From Rhizophagus irregularis (Eukaryota > Glomeromycota > Glomeromycetes > Glomerales > Glomeraceae), in contig NC_089451.1 in NCBI RefSeq assembly GCF_026210795.1, positions 852,001 to 916,000 of the forward strand: 64,000 nucleotides of DNA. Reading direction: 5' to 3'. The notes under the pieces were generated by a model, which was not told the DNA's origin, searched no databases, and saw nothing but the letters and a program-made list of their open reading frames with translations. Shown here piece after piece: positions 47,648 through 57,203 of the stretch; position 1 is the stretch's first letter; each line of letters opens with the position of its first letter. The translations under genes were made by a program, and so were the position numbers.

Positions 47648-48181
47648 ATGGATACATTAGACCAGCCGACAGAAGCCCACAAAAAAATCTATAATCCCAA
47701 ATCTAATCGCATGATCATTATAAATGGGCCAGCATATCGTAAATTATTATGTGATGGTTATATGCATTGGAGAGAAGAAAGGCTTTTGATTCCGCCTTTA
47801 CATGAATTACCAATACTAAGAAGATATCTCTCTTTCATTTCCTATCGTATTTGGGGTATCGTATCAGAAAGTAGTTTACTAACAGTGGTTAACGAAAAAA
47901 TAAGCCTATTGCAGATTTTACTCAAAGCTAATTGGCACAATCTCACTTTATGTCAACTATTAAAATTATGCTGGGAGCGTGAAGAGACAAAAGTTTGGAA
48001 AAATAACGTACTCATGAAATTCCTCCATCACCCGAATTTAACTCCTTCAAAGTATAGGCCAAGTGCTTTATATGATGCGTTCACTAAGACAAATGCTTTA
48101 GCCTTTAGGATCGGAAGAAATATTAGCTCTAGCGCGTGCACTTTACTAAAATGTAAATCGATACAGACAATTTGTTCATAG
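47648..48181 (+). CDS. ORF with 2-cysteine-adaptor-like motif
   Basis: 177 aa from ATG. Residues about 14-36 read KIYNPKSNRMIIINGPAYRK followed by LLCDGY. This matches the N-P-x-(T/S)-x-R-x-I-x-x-x-G-x-x-Y-x-x-L pattern of the 2-cysteine adaptor domain, which is known mainly from nucleocytoplasmic large DNA viruses. The rest (about 60-170) is helical with no recognised family. It sits between the Cys-rich ORF and the recombinase, so it strengthens the virus-like reading of the module. Domain call is from the motif only. Confidence 0.5.
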   Translation: MDTLDQPTEAHKKIYNPKSNRMIIINGPAYRKLLCDGYMHWREERLLIPPLHELPILRRYLSFISYRIWGIVSESSLLTVVNEKISLLQILLKANWHNLTLCQLLKLCWEREETKVWKNNVLMKFLHHPNLTPSKYRPSALYDAFTKTNALAFRIGRNISSSACTLLKCKSIQTICS

Positions 48182-48361
48182 CCTTGGAATGGAGGTTCCT
48201 TGACTATATATTTTTTTCGCATATCCTATCTACCTGCAATTTTCAAATATATATAAAAGATATCCCGGCCGGTGGCCTCATAGAGAGCCCGCAATAAGTT
48301 ATAACATTCTTTGCCCACCGACCATGAGATAGTGAACATTATCGGAATATTTTTATCGAAT

Positions 48362-48447
48362 TGAACTTTATCCCACAATATATAATCTGAATACCACAGA
48401 TTAATCTAACTACCACCATAGTCTACTTACCACATCATATCTGCTAT
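48362..48447 (+). repeat. Degenerate iteron cluster before the recombinase gene
   Basis: ATCCCACAATATATAATCTG, then TACCACAGATTAATCTAACT and TACCACCATAGTCTACT TACC words are diverged units of the 41.6-kb iterons (TACCACACTATAATCTAAA). Three or four units, 40 bp upstream of the recombinase ATG. Confidence 0.55.
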
Positions 48448-48487
48448 TACAACCAAGTTCGTTACAGACCACGAACTCACCAATGAA

Positions 48488-49591
48488 ATGAGTCTTGAAC
48501 AGCTTAGCCGGTATGCGCCAGAAATACTTGAGCTCTTACCAGAAGATAGAGAGAAAAGGCGTCAGGCTCGTGATCATCTTCAAAAAGGGTACAACTTTAG
48601 CAAAGAACAAGCATTTGCGTTGGTACCTTCTCAAAGAACTGGTCGAACTAAAAATCAAGTAGTCTCCAAAGAAGGAGTATCGGAAGCAGAAGTGAATATA
48701 TGCTGTACTAAAAGCGCCTGCCAAGTATCAGATATTATCCCAGAAGGAGAAATTATTAAAGAAACGGCTCAGCGTATTATGCGGGATAGCCTTGGTGAAA
48801 AAGAAGTAAAACTTATAGCTAAAGCATTAGCCGAGACATCCCCTAATCCGGTTGCCTGCACATCTAGTCTCAGTAGGCTCCGAAAGGAATTGCGGAAGCT
48901 TAATGCCCCAAAGGCAATAATCGAAGCTACGAAGATTCCAGGGATAACCACTTTATCAAATAAAATCCAAAAGGAGAAGAGTTTATTATGCGAAGATGAA
49001 GGGATTCATTATCCGGACTACTTCTCGTTAGAATCGGTTAAGGAGAGATTGGATTCGTATGATGTATCTAATACACCCGACAAACAGGCCCTAGCTGATG
49101 TAATGATTATGCTTTGTATCCGTCCAGCTGAAATTAAAGATTTGCGTATATCTAATGGAGGTGTAACAGGATATGTAAAAAACCGAGATCAACAGGATAT
49201 TCCTCGAGTGTTTAGATCACTTGAAAAGAATGAGGAACGGGCAAAGCAATTGCTTACATGGATTCAGGAAGCAATATCTTCCGGACGGTTAGGAGACCCC
49301 GGGACGCCTGGAACTGGAATCTTGAGTAGGTTTCTGAAAAAAGCTGAATTTCTTCCTGAAACTGGTAAGCCCTTACTTCCTAGTTCCTTACGTAATTTAG
49401 GAGCTGTATTTGCGGTTGTAGCGAGTGGGGTTAGGAATCTATCGAAAGCTAATACTATTGCTAGTCAAGCACTTCGACATAGTCCTAAAAATAACACTGC
49501 GCCATCGCAGAGGTATACTATAGTAAATTACAGACCTCGTGGAATGCCTTACGATCAAGCAAACCTATTCATGTTTTTCGATGAAAACTAA
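48488..49591 (+). CDS. Tyrosine-recombinase-like protein (Crypton-like)
   Basis: 367 aa, single exon. N-terminal about 60 aa are helical (SRYAPEILELLPEDREKR). The catalytic half reads ADVMIMLCIRPAEIKDLRI (arm with the first Arg), LLPSSLRNLGAVFAVVASG, and QALRHSP followed by RYTIVNYR (His/Arg region and candidate Tyr). I recall closely similar proteins with NRDQQDIPRVFRS as abundant in Rhizophagus, and they are compared with Crypton-type recombinases. It would cut and join DNA by a Tyr-DNA link, giving excision or integration of the module. The frame is complete. The iteron cluster 40 bp upstream may be its site or promoter. Confidence 0.68.
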   Translation: MSLEQLSRYAPEILELLPEDREKRRQARDHLQKGYNFSKEQAFALVPSQRTGRTKNQVVSKEGVSEAEVNICCTKSACQVSDIIPEGEIIKETAQRIMRDSLGEKEVKLIAKALAETSPNPVACTSSLSRLRKELRKLNAPKAIIEATKIPGITTLSNKIQKEKSLLCEDEGIHYPDYFSLESVKERLDSYDVSNTPDKQALADVMIMLCIRPAEIKDLRISNGGVTGYVKNRDQQDIPRVFRSLEKNEERAKQLLTWIQEAISSGRLGDPGTPGTGILSRFLKKAEFLPETGKPLLPSSLRNLGAVFAVVASGVRNLSKANTIASQALRHSPKNNTAPSQRYTIVNYRPRGMPYDQANLFMFFDEN

Positions 49592-49713
49592 TCACATTAT
49601 TCACATATAAGGGTTAGAGGGATCCCAGAGGGATCGAGTTGGGATATCAATGTGCGTAATTTTATTTTTTTTTCGTTCAAGACAAGATCTAGCATATACA
49701 GTATATCACCAAA
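49592..49713. promoter_or_regulatory. Short spacer with AGGGATCCCAGAGGGATC inverted words
   Basis: GGGATCCCAGAGGGATCGAG at about 49619-49638 resembles GGGTCCCTCTGGGACCGAG at about 57750. Function unknown. Confidence 0.3.
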
Positions 49714-50256
49714 ATGGTAACCGATCAAAATCATTCATCTGATATATCTAGCGAGCAGGAAGTTATCAGGCGTACAGAAAAAATAGCCCGGTTATTAGAG
49801 GCATACAAGCAAAATGCAGAAGCATATAGTGCGCTTTCCAGTATAAGAGAGGCACTAAAAAAACAATTCGAAGATTGTCATCCCCAATATAATACTTTAG
49901 AAAAGAGGGTAAAAAGACTGGAAAAAGACATAAGATCCTTAAAAATCGAATTAGGGGATCTGGACGAATGTGTGGATAGGGAGACTGTGGTCGACTTAAT
50001 ACATAAAATAGTTCCCATACTGATTAATGAAAAAAGTAAGGGTTCTGCCTATTCGTCTAAGTCTTCTGAAGATTCTGATTCGGTTGAGATAATTGAGAGA
50101 TCCCATGGGTACCAGGTAACACAGGTCGAAATGCTAAAAATCGGCAAAAAAAATGGCGCGAAAAGCAGTGGCTATTCTTGGCTATTCTTGGCTATTCTTG
50201 GCTATTCTTGGCTATTCTTGGCTGTTTTTGGCTGTTTTTGGCTATTTACGAATTAA
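49714..50256 (+). CDS. Coiled-coil protein with minisatellite-coded hydrophobic tail
   Basis: 180 aa from ATG. Residues about 15-95 form a coiled coil (RLLEAYKQNAEAYSALSSIR; YNTLEKRVKRLEKDIRSLKI). Ser/acidic linker about 110-130. The last 28 residues are read from 10-bp tandem repeats (GGCTATTCTT) and give YSWLFLAILGYSWLFLAVFG, a hydrophobic stretch that could span a membrane. Because 10 bp is not a multiple of three, the amino-acid period is ten residues per three units. The original stop may lie before the repeat; the tail may be a chance extension. No family recognised. Confidence 0.5.
   Translation: MVTDQNHSSDISSEQEVIRRTEKIARLLEAYKQNAEAYSALSSIREALKKQFEDCHPQYNTLEKRVKRLEKDIRSLKIELGDLDECVDRETVVDLIHKIVPILINEKSKGSAYSSKSSEDSDSVEIIERSHGYQVTQVEMLKIGKKNGAKSSGYSWLFLAILGYSWLFLAVFGCFWLFTN
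50166..50245. repeat. 10-bp minisatellite, about eight units
   Basis: GGCTATTCTT is repeated exactly about five times, then GGCTGTTTTT twice and GGCTATTTAC. It covers the 3' end of the coiled-coil ORF. Confidence 0.85.
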
Positions 50257-50553
50257 CTTATACTATTTGTAAATAGTTTATACAAATTTGCGAATAGTTT
50301 ATGCGATTTGCGCCATTTTTTTTGCCTATTTTTGATCATTTGACGTGTGTAAGAGAAGAAAGGGCTGTCCCTCATGCTTTTGTGCCTTTGGCTAAGCAAC
50401 GAAGGAGGGCGCGACCGAGAAAGGTTAAGCGCTTAGTAGTCTGAAGTAATTAAGCAAGGTGCTTTACATATTTTCAGTCAAAGATATCCATCACGAAGTT
50501 CTTGAACGAGAGGGTCATATTTCTGATTGAAAAAAATCTTTTAACCATATAAA

Positions 50554-51071
50554 ATGCATATAGTTAATTTACTAGAACAACTTCCGCCTGAACTATTACC
50601 ATTTATTCTAAAGTATCTTCCAAAGCAGGACCTAAAAAATTCTCGCAGTATAAATGATGGTATCAGGACATTTTGCCGAAAGCCATTTCGCCGAAAAATA
50701 ATCTCTGGCCTGAGTTATTTATAATTCTGCATAATGTTGGCCCTATTTTTCGGCGAAACGTCCTTTCGGCGAAATGGCTTTCGGCAAAATGTACCGTAAC
50801 CATAAATGATGTATGGAATAGAGAGGCGAATCTTGAATGGACCAAAAGAAAGGAATTTTTATTTGGAAGAATAGTTCAAGGCAATTATACAGTAAAGGAA
50901 TATTATTCGAAACTGAAAGAATGTAATTCAAGCAATGACTATCCAGAATGGCTTCTTAAAAATCTATTCCTCAGAGGATTATCACCTGAGAATGCATTTA
51001 AAGTTCTTTTGGATGGGCTAGAAGTACTTACATTTGATGAGATAGTGGAAAGACTTAGCCCGGAGCAGTAA
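50554..51071 (+). pseudogene. F-box-like gene interrupted by a MITE
   Basis: ATG at 50554 opens NLLEQLPPELLPFILKYLPK, an F-box start (L-P-x-E-L-x-x-x-I). A 143-bp element lies at 50659-50801, and the coding pattern resumes with NDVWNREANLEWTKRKEF, ending [13 protein letters not shown]-box proteins bring substrates to SCF ubiquitin ligases. The insertion puts a stop early in the reading. Neighbour 51118-52287 is an intact F-box/LRR gene in the same direction. Confidence 0.6.
50650..50810. mobile_element. MITE in F-box-like gene, about 38-bp TIRs, 9-bp TSD
   Basis: ATAAATGAT flanks the insert at 50650-50658 and 50802-50810. The 143-bp insert (50659-50801) starts GGTATCAGGACATTTTGCCG and ends with CGGCAAAATGTACCGTAACC; AAAGCCATTTCGCCGAAA is perfectly inverted further in. 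The 9-bp duplication equals that of the 36.8-kb transposon, but the ends are different. Confidence 0.85.
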
Positions 51072-51117
51072 TTGTGTAATTTTATTTTTTTGTTTAAAGA
51101 TACAGCATATATTATTT

Positions 51118-52287
51118 ATGGCCCATACAAGTATTTTTAATATACAGGAATTACTAGAGCAGATTTTATATTTCTTAGCGATAGATAAGACACTGTATCC
51201 CGCCCTATTTGTTTGCCGGCTTTGGTATAGATGCGGTGCCCCTATTCTATGGAAGCGTATCGAATTGAGAGGAAAAGACTTATATCCTGGACAATCTCTT
51301 CCAAATGATTATAAAAATTACTGTGCAAAGGATCACCCTCGATTAAATAAATTCATAAGGATAGAACGTGCAAAGGATCTCTCTCGATTGAAAAAATTCA
51401 TAAAGTTAGTACGTAGGAAGCAAACGCCAGTTTATTGTTCAAATGTAACTCATCTCGAAATATCATACTACCATTCACTTTCAGATAAAAAAATCATAAG
51501 CATTGTACATTTATGCCCAAATATAGTCCATTTGAGTTTCATAAATAGCACAGGATTTAGTAATAGAGCATTAGAATTGATAGCGGGTTCATACCCGAAT
51601 CTGAAATATCTCAATCTGTGCGTCGATCGGTCAGGTGGTTTTAGGAGCTTTCGTACTCTAGAAGTAGATGGCAGTGGTCTATGGAGAATCGCGAAGTCAT
51701 GCCATAGATTAGAATATCTAAATATCTCTAATCGTAGAGAATATTCTGAAACATCAATTTGTAATGTTATTCGTTCTTGCCCAAGGCTCCAGCAACTCGA
51801 CCTTAGCTTTTGTAATATTACCGATATAACTATTAAAGAAATTGCTGGTTCATGTCTTAATTTAAAATACCTCAATTTGGAAGGGTGTAATAATATTAGC
51901 AAAGAGGCCGTAGATCAGCTGGTTTCCTCGCTTAGTCCAAATATCCATGTTGAGAATTTCGTGCCGATTCGGGTACATCCCCTAGATCCGATCCATCAAC
52001 TCGCAAGGCAACTGGGAATACCACATGATGCACCAAGAAATGTTGCATCCTTAAAAAATTTTATCAATGACAAATTATCAAGGAGATTGAGTGAACGCCG
52101 TATTCTAGCTAGACCATCGCTCTGGAGTGGTGGTCGGTTATATAACACCCGGTATAGTGTTGATAATTCCAATATATCTATGATAGTTGACTCTAGTGCC
52201 GATCAACCCATTATAGCTATAGGCAGACAAGCGCCAAGGAATTATTCGATAGCATTATTTGACGATCTAGCTAGTCTGGAGCGGTGA
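51118..52287 (+). CDS. F-box/leucine-rich-repeat protein
   Basis: 389 aa, single exon, ATG just before [14 protein letters not shown]. Residues about 8-50 are an F-box ([20 protein letters not shown] then W at the end). LRRs of the Cys-containing/Amn1-like type follow from about 105 to 285: [70 protein letters not shown]. The last 100 aa are unassigned. Expected role: substrate receptor of an SCF ubiquitin ligase. Intact; it follows the MITE-broken F-box gene by 46 bp. Confidence 0.88.
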   Translation: MAHTSIFNIQELLEQILYFLAIDKTLYPALFVCRLWYRCGAPILWKRIELRGKDLYPGQSLPNDYKNYCAKDHPRLNKFIRIERAKDLSRLKKFIKLVRRKQTPVYCSNVTHLEISYYHSLSDKKIISIVHLCPNIVHLSFINSTGFSNRALELIAGSYPNLKYLNLCVDRSGGFRSFRTLEVDGSGLWRIAKSCHRLEYLNISNRREYSETSICNVIRSCPRLQQLDLSFCNITDITIKEIAGSCLNLKYLNLEGCNNISKEAVDQLVSSLSPNIHVENFVPIRVHPLDPIHQLARQLGIPHDAPRNVASLKNFINDKLSRRLSERRILARPSLWSGGRLYNTRYSVDNSNISMIVDSSADQPIIAIGRQAPRNYSIALFDDLASLER

Positions 52288-52480
52288 TCTTCAGCTCAGA
52301 AGAGGGTTATAGTCTGTGCGACAAAAAATATAGATTAGCTAACCTGTTCTAGACATGGGCATTGACCGATACTAGATGGATTTTTGACGAATATTTCGTG
52401 CAATTGCTGAGGAGAGAGCTTCGGAAATAATGGAAGCCCCTCTCACAGGTCGAAGGGGCGCCATTGTCCAAAATTCAAAA
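52288..52480. other. Downstream spacer
   Basis: Contains GGTCTGTGCGACA-like words (TAGTCTGTGCGACA) also seen near 57290. Nothing else. Confidence 0.3.
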
Positions 52481-53345
52481 AATGCAAATTCCCCATTTTC
52501 CTGGAAAATGGTGGGAAATTGTGGAAAATGCTGCATTACGCTGAGCAATTTTTTGGAATAGCATTGTTACAACATTGTCCAATTTAGCAAATCTTATGAA
52601 ATTTTGGGAAAATGCTACATTATATCTCAAATGTAACATTTTTGTAACATTTCGTAACATTGTTATAACATTGTCATTAAAATCAAATTTTGCTTTTTTT
52701 TTGTCAAATGTTCCAATTTTCTTGCAAATGGTGCATTTTTATGAAAATGCCACATTTTATCTCCAATGTGATATCATTGTAACAACATTTCATAAAATTG
52801 TTATAACATTGTCAATTAAAATCAAATTTTGTCAAATATTCCGATTTCCTAGCAAATGGTGCATTTTTTTATGAAAATTCTATATTTTTTGTCAAATGTT
52901 GCATATTTTTAGCAAATTTTATGTTTTTTTGGTCAAATGTTTCACTTTCGTCAGAATGTTAAAATGTTACATTTTTTTTTTGAAAATGCTCAATAATATG
53001 GCATTACACTGGAAAATGTAGCATTTCACCAAATTACACTAAAAAGCATCACAATTATCACATTTTTTGGAAAATTCCACATTACACTAAAAAATGTAGC
53101 AATATACTAGATTATGTAGCATTACACTAAAAAATACCGCAATTACACTAGACGATGTAGCATTACACTAAAAAGTACCACAATTATCATATTTTTTAGA
53201 AAATTTCGCGTTATATTGGAAAATGTAACATTATGCTAGAAAATGCGGAATTGCACTAAAAAACGCGGAATTGCACTAAAAAACACAAAAAAAATACTAC
53301 AATTACACAGGATAACGTAGCATTACACTTAATTACATTAGATAA
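52480..53345. repeat. Degenerate minisatellite (TGTAGCATTACACTAAAAA type)
   Basis: Words GTAGCATTACACTAAAAA, GCAATTACACTAGA, CACAATTATCACATTTTTT and TTGTAACATT/TTATAACATTGT recur with drift for about 860 bp. No coding potential; ORFs inside are by-products. Confidence 0.65.
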
Positions 53346-54150
53346 TTTTTTATTTATTTGTAAAATTACAGACATTATTAAATTTATAATATTTATATTC
53401 TAACGCATTATTTAACATTAAATTCACATTGTTAATATTAACAATGTATCAACACGATGTGTTGTTTAATTTATATATACGAAACCTTACTACTGAAGAC
53501 TCCCTCTTTTTGTCACTATAAACAGGCGGAGGGAGCAGCAATGGCTCTCCCCCTATAGGTACTTTATGGCCTCTACCTGTTTACAGAGGAGGGGCTTTTC
53601 GTAAAGTTATTAGATAGATATATATATATGTATATATATAAGTATATATATACATCTATCAAAAAATTATAATAAAAAAAAAAAATTATTTCGGGGAAAA
53701 AGCCCCTATTTATATAAATTTTATATCACGTGCATCACGTGATATTACTTAATAATTACCGCAGCTTAGCTGCGGTATAACGAAAAAAAAAATTAAGCTT
53801 TTTTTAGCAAAAGCTTAATTTTTTTTTTCTCACGGCTTTTACTTCCCCTTCTTTCGCCATTTCACCTTCCCTGTTTCTCTCACCTTCCCCTTCCCCTTTT
53901 CCCTTTCATTCTCCCCCTCCCTTTTCGTTCCATTTCCCCTTTCCTTTTCATTCTCCCCCTCCCTTTTCGTTCCATTTCCCCTTTCCTTTTCGTTCCCCCT
54001 CCCTTTTTGTTTCATTTTCCCCTTTCCCCTTTTGTTCTTCCTCCCTTTTCGTCCTTTTCCCTTTCGTTTTCCCCTTTCCCTTTTCGTTCTTCTTTTTCCC
54101 TTCCCTTCCCCTTTTACTGTAAATTAGAAATATCGGAAATTTTCTTTCAG
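53346..54150. promoter_or_regulatory. Leader of the exon-intron array, with polypyrimidine tract
   Basis: From 53835 to 54115 the plus strand is nearly all C/T, with a repeated unit TTTTCGTTCCATTTCCCCTT. Before it lie CACGTGCATCACGTGATATT (about 53729), a CCGCAGC/GCTGCGG hairpin (53760-53775) and an AAGCTTTTTT/AAAAGCTT hairpin (about 53795-53820). (TA)n at 53615-53660. Possibly the promoter of the array transcript. Confidence 0.45.
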
Positions 54151-55560
54151 AAAAACAAAAGGGTAAGTTTTGAATTGTTCGATTCGAAACTTTAATATTT
54201 TTTTTATTTTTTAGGAAACATTTCTAACGTTTCCTATATCTTCTTTTTTTTATAGGTCTTTTCGCCGTATTCAACTTGGAAAAACGAAACTTTTTTTAAA
54301 AAAATCTTTTAATTTAGGAAACATTACTAACGTTTCCAATAATTCTTTTTTTTTGTAGGTTTTTTTGGCGTGCTCGACTTAGAAAATGAAATGGTAAGTT
54401 TCGAGGTGTTCGCCTCGAAACTTTTTTTCTAAATTCTTTTTAGGAAACATACTGACGTTTCCTTTCTTTTTTTTTTATAGATTTTTCGGTGGTTTGACTT
54501 TGGGAAATGAGAAACCGAAAGGTAAGTTTCGAAGCGTTTCGCTTCGAAACTTTTTTTTTAAAAAAAATTTTTTAATTTTTTGTAAGGAAACGTTTCTAAG
54601 TTTCCTTTTCCTTTTTCTTTTTGTAGGAACGCCGGACGTTTGGATAATGTATTTCGAAACGAACGGTAAGTTTCGCAACGAATCGTTGCGAAACTTAATT
54701 AATTATTTTTTTTTATTAAAAGAAACGATTAACTAACGTTTCTTTCTTTTACTTTTGTAGGTTCCGGACGTTTGGATAATGAATTTCGAAATGAGCTGGT
54801 AAGTTTCGCAACATGTGTTGCGAAACTTTATTTTATTAATTTTTTTTTAAAGAAACGATACTAACGTTTCTTTTTTTTTTCCTTTTTTTAGATTCCGGAC
54901 GTTTGGATGATGAATTTCAAAACGAACTGGTAAGTTTCGCAACATTGTGTTGCGAAACTTTATTTTATTAATTTTTTTTTTAAAGAAACGATACTAACGT
55001 TTCTTTTTTCCTTTTTTAGATTCCGGACGTTTGGATGATGAATTTCGAAATGAACCGATAAGTTTCGCAATGTTACATTGCGAAACTTAATTTTTGTTTT
55101 TTTTTTATTAAAAGAAATGTTAACTAACGTTTCTTTTTTACTTTTTGTAGGTTCCGGACGTTAGAATGATGGAAACGACTGGTAAGTTTCGCAATATTAC
55201 ATTGCGAAACTTAATTTTTGTTTTTTTTTTATTAAAAGAAACGTTAACTAACGTTTTTTTTTTACTTTTTGTAGGTTCCGGACGTTAGAATGATGGAAAC
55301 GACCGGTAAGTTTCGCAATGTTACATTGCGAAACTTAATTTTTGTTTTTTTTTTATTAAAAGAAACGTTAATTAACGTTTCTTTTTTACTTTTTGTAGGT
55401 TTTGGACGTTTGGATAATGGAAATCAAAACGAACCGGTGAGTTTCGCAACATTGGTTGTGAAACTTAATTTTTATTAATTTTTTTTTTAAGAAACGTTAA
55501 CTAATGTTTCTTTACTTTCTTTTTTGTAGGTTTTCACCAGCTTCTACTTTGGCATCGGAC
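54151..55560 (+). repeat. Tandem exon-intron array with structured introns
   Basis: About ten units of 124-146 bp. Exon-like segments: 54359-54393, 54481-54521, 54627-54665, 54761-54798, 54892-54929, 55020-55057, 55151-55181, 55275-55305, 55399-55436, then 55530 onward. Most begin (G/A)TTCCGGACGTTTGGAT. Each intron (87-105 nt) starts GTAAGTTTCG and forms a hairpin (GTTTCGCAAC..GTTGCGAAAC or variants). It then has a second hairpin AAAGAAACG..CGTTTCTTT with TAACTAAC or TACTAAC in the loop, and ends in a T tract and TTTGTAG. The exons are mostly 38 nt (31-41), not multiples of three, and read as SGRLDNEFRNEL in one frame and IPDVWMMNF in another. One donor is AT instead of GT (55058). The transcript may be non-coding or alternatively spliced. 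Confidence 0.8.
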
Positions 55561-56396
55561 ATTAGATACATAAATGAATTAGAGGTGCGGATTACCCATG
55601 GATCATTGGATATCTGATGAATATAGATTAATATAGATTCTCATCGTTAAATAATAATTGTGCATTTGTTAATAAATAATATTGTAATAAATTATGTAAA
55701 ATTATTAAATCAATGTTTTAAATTGTTATAACGTTTACACTAAATTGTTTAAAATTATTACTAAATTTCACTCAATTGTCCAAAATTATTGCAAAATTTC
55801 ACTAAATTGTCTCCGAAAATGTTGTGTTTATACTGTTTACACTCAATTGTCCAAAATCAGTAAAACATTTTCACTCAATTGTTCAAAATTATCCTAAATT
55901 TCACTAAATTAGCTAGCATTTACCAAAAAAATGCAAAATTCACCACAATTTTCCACAATTTGTATTACGTTTGCACAACATTGCTGAAAAATTCACCTAA
56001 ATTTTCAACAATTTATATAACATTACTAAAAATACACTACAATTTACCACAATTTGCATTACGTTTGCATAAAATTACTAAAAATTTGACTAAATTCACC
56101 ACAATTTGCATTACGTTTACATAAAATTACTAAAAATTTGACTAAATTCACTACAATTTGCATTACGTTTACATAAAATTACTAAAATTTGCCTAAAATT
56201 TACACAATTTACATTACGTTTACATAAAATTACTAAAAATTTACCTAAAATTTCCCACAATTTGCATTACGTTTACATAAAATTACTAAAAATTTGACTA
56301 AATTCACATTACGTTTACATAAAATTACTAAAAATTTGACTAAATTCACTACAATTTACATAAAATTACTAAAAATTTACCTAAAATTTCCCACAA
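55561..56396. repeat. AT-rich minisatellite (ACAATTTGCATTACG type)
   Basis: From about 55730 words ACAATTTGCATTACGTTTAC and ATAAAATTACTAAAAATTTG, then (G/A)ACTAAATTCAC, repeat with a period near 55-60 bp up to the 3' end of the next gene. ORFs within are by-products. Confidence 0.7.
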
Positions 56397-57203
56397 TTAA
56401 TGATAATTTACTGAAAAATTTCTCAACATTTGAATTAAGAATTCTGTAGGAATTCCGCCATTTTGACAAAATTTGCCAAATTGTAAGACCTCCATTATCC
56501 CAAAATTGTAACACAATTTACCCCAATTTACCGGGATAATTCTCAATTTGCCAGAAAAATTCCAGGCAAATTTTGCGACAATGACATCTGTTCGACCTGT
56601 GTCTCCAGTAAACATAATTTTCTTTACACCTATTTCACCATATTTCGGTAATATCACACCTGGATCATCCTCTAAGGGACCATGAAATTCCTCAAGCTTC
56701 TGGAGACATGCTCTCATATTTTCATCAACTTCTTCCGCCCTTTCTTGATTAGAATCACCAACAATGTCGAGTTTATCCTGAATTGCTATTATATCCTCTT
56801 CTAAATATAAAAGCAGATTATATATTTGCCCATATGATATATCCAAAGAAGCTTTATAACTCCTAAGTTCCACCTCTAGAATGGGATTGCCTTTGATGTT
56901 GAGTTCCTCCTGTATTGGTAACATATCTCCCACCAAGTCTAACAACAACTCATATGAATCGGCAAGTGTTATCTCTTCCTTGCTTTGACGCACAGCCTCT
57001 TGATTTGTTTTGGCATTGATGCCTAGTTTTTTCTGAATAGCTATTATATCCTTCTTCTTATATAAAAACACTTCATATAATTGATCAAGTGATTCTTTTG
57101 TAAGAGTATCGTTACTCACCATGATTGCTAATAGTAAAGTAATATATTTAATGTGGAAAATTTTACCGAAGATGCCTATGGCCGAGTCCAGAATACTGAT
57201 CAT
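56397..57203 (-). CDS. Helical repeat protein, unassigned
   Basis: 268 codons on minus. Three internal repeats of about 55 aa: LDQLYEVFLYKKKDIIAIQK, YELLLDLVGDMLPIQEELNI, and IYNLLLYLEEDIIAIQDKLD. A likely start is the ATG at 57122 (MVSNDTLTKESL), since the 27 residues before it are hydrophobic and outside the repeat. The last about 60 residues run into the AT minisatellite and are probably not original coding. No family recognised; the repeats look like helical hairpins. Confidence 0.5.
   Translation of the reverse strand: MISILDSAIGIFGKIFHIKYITLLLAIMVSNDTLTKESLDQLYEVFLYKKKDIIAIQKKLGINAKTNQEAVRQSKEEITLADSYELLLDLVGDMLPIQEELNIKGNPILEVELRSYKASLDISYGQIYNLLLYLEEDIIAIQDKLDIVGDSNQERAEEVDENMRACLQKLEEFHGPLEDDPGVILPKYGEIGVKKIMFTGDTGRTDVIVAKFAWNFSGKLRIIPVNWGKLCYNFGIMEVLQFGKFCQNGGIPTEFLIQMLRNFSVNYH

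Noticed and set aside
51468-51902. Minus ORF of 144 codons
   Set aside because: Antisense of the leucine-rich repeats of the F-box/LRR gene.
54494-54736. ORFs 54494-54736 and 55290-55478 as small genes
   Set aside because: They read through donor, hairpin and acceptor signals of the structured introns.
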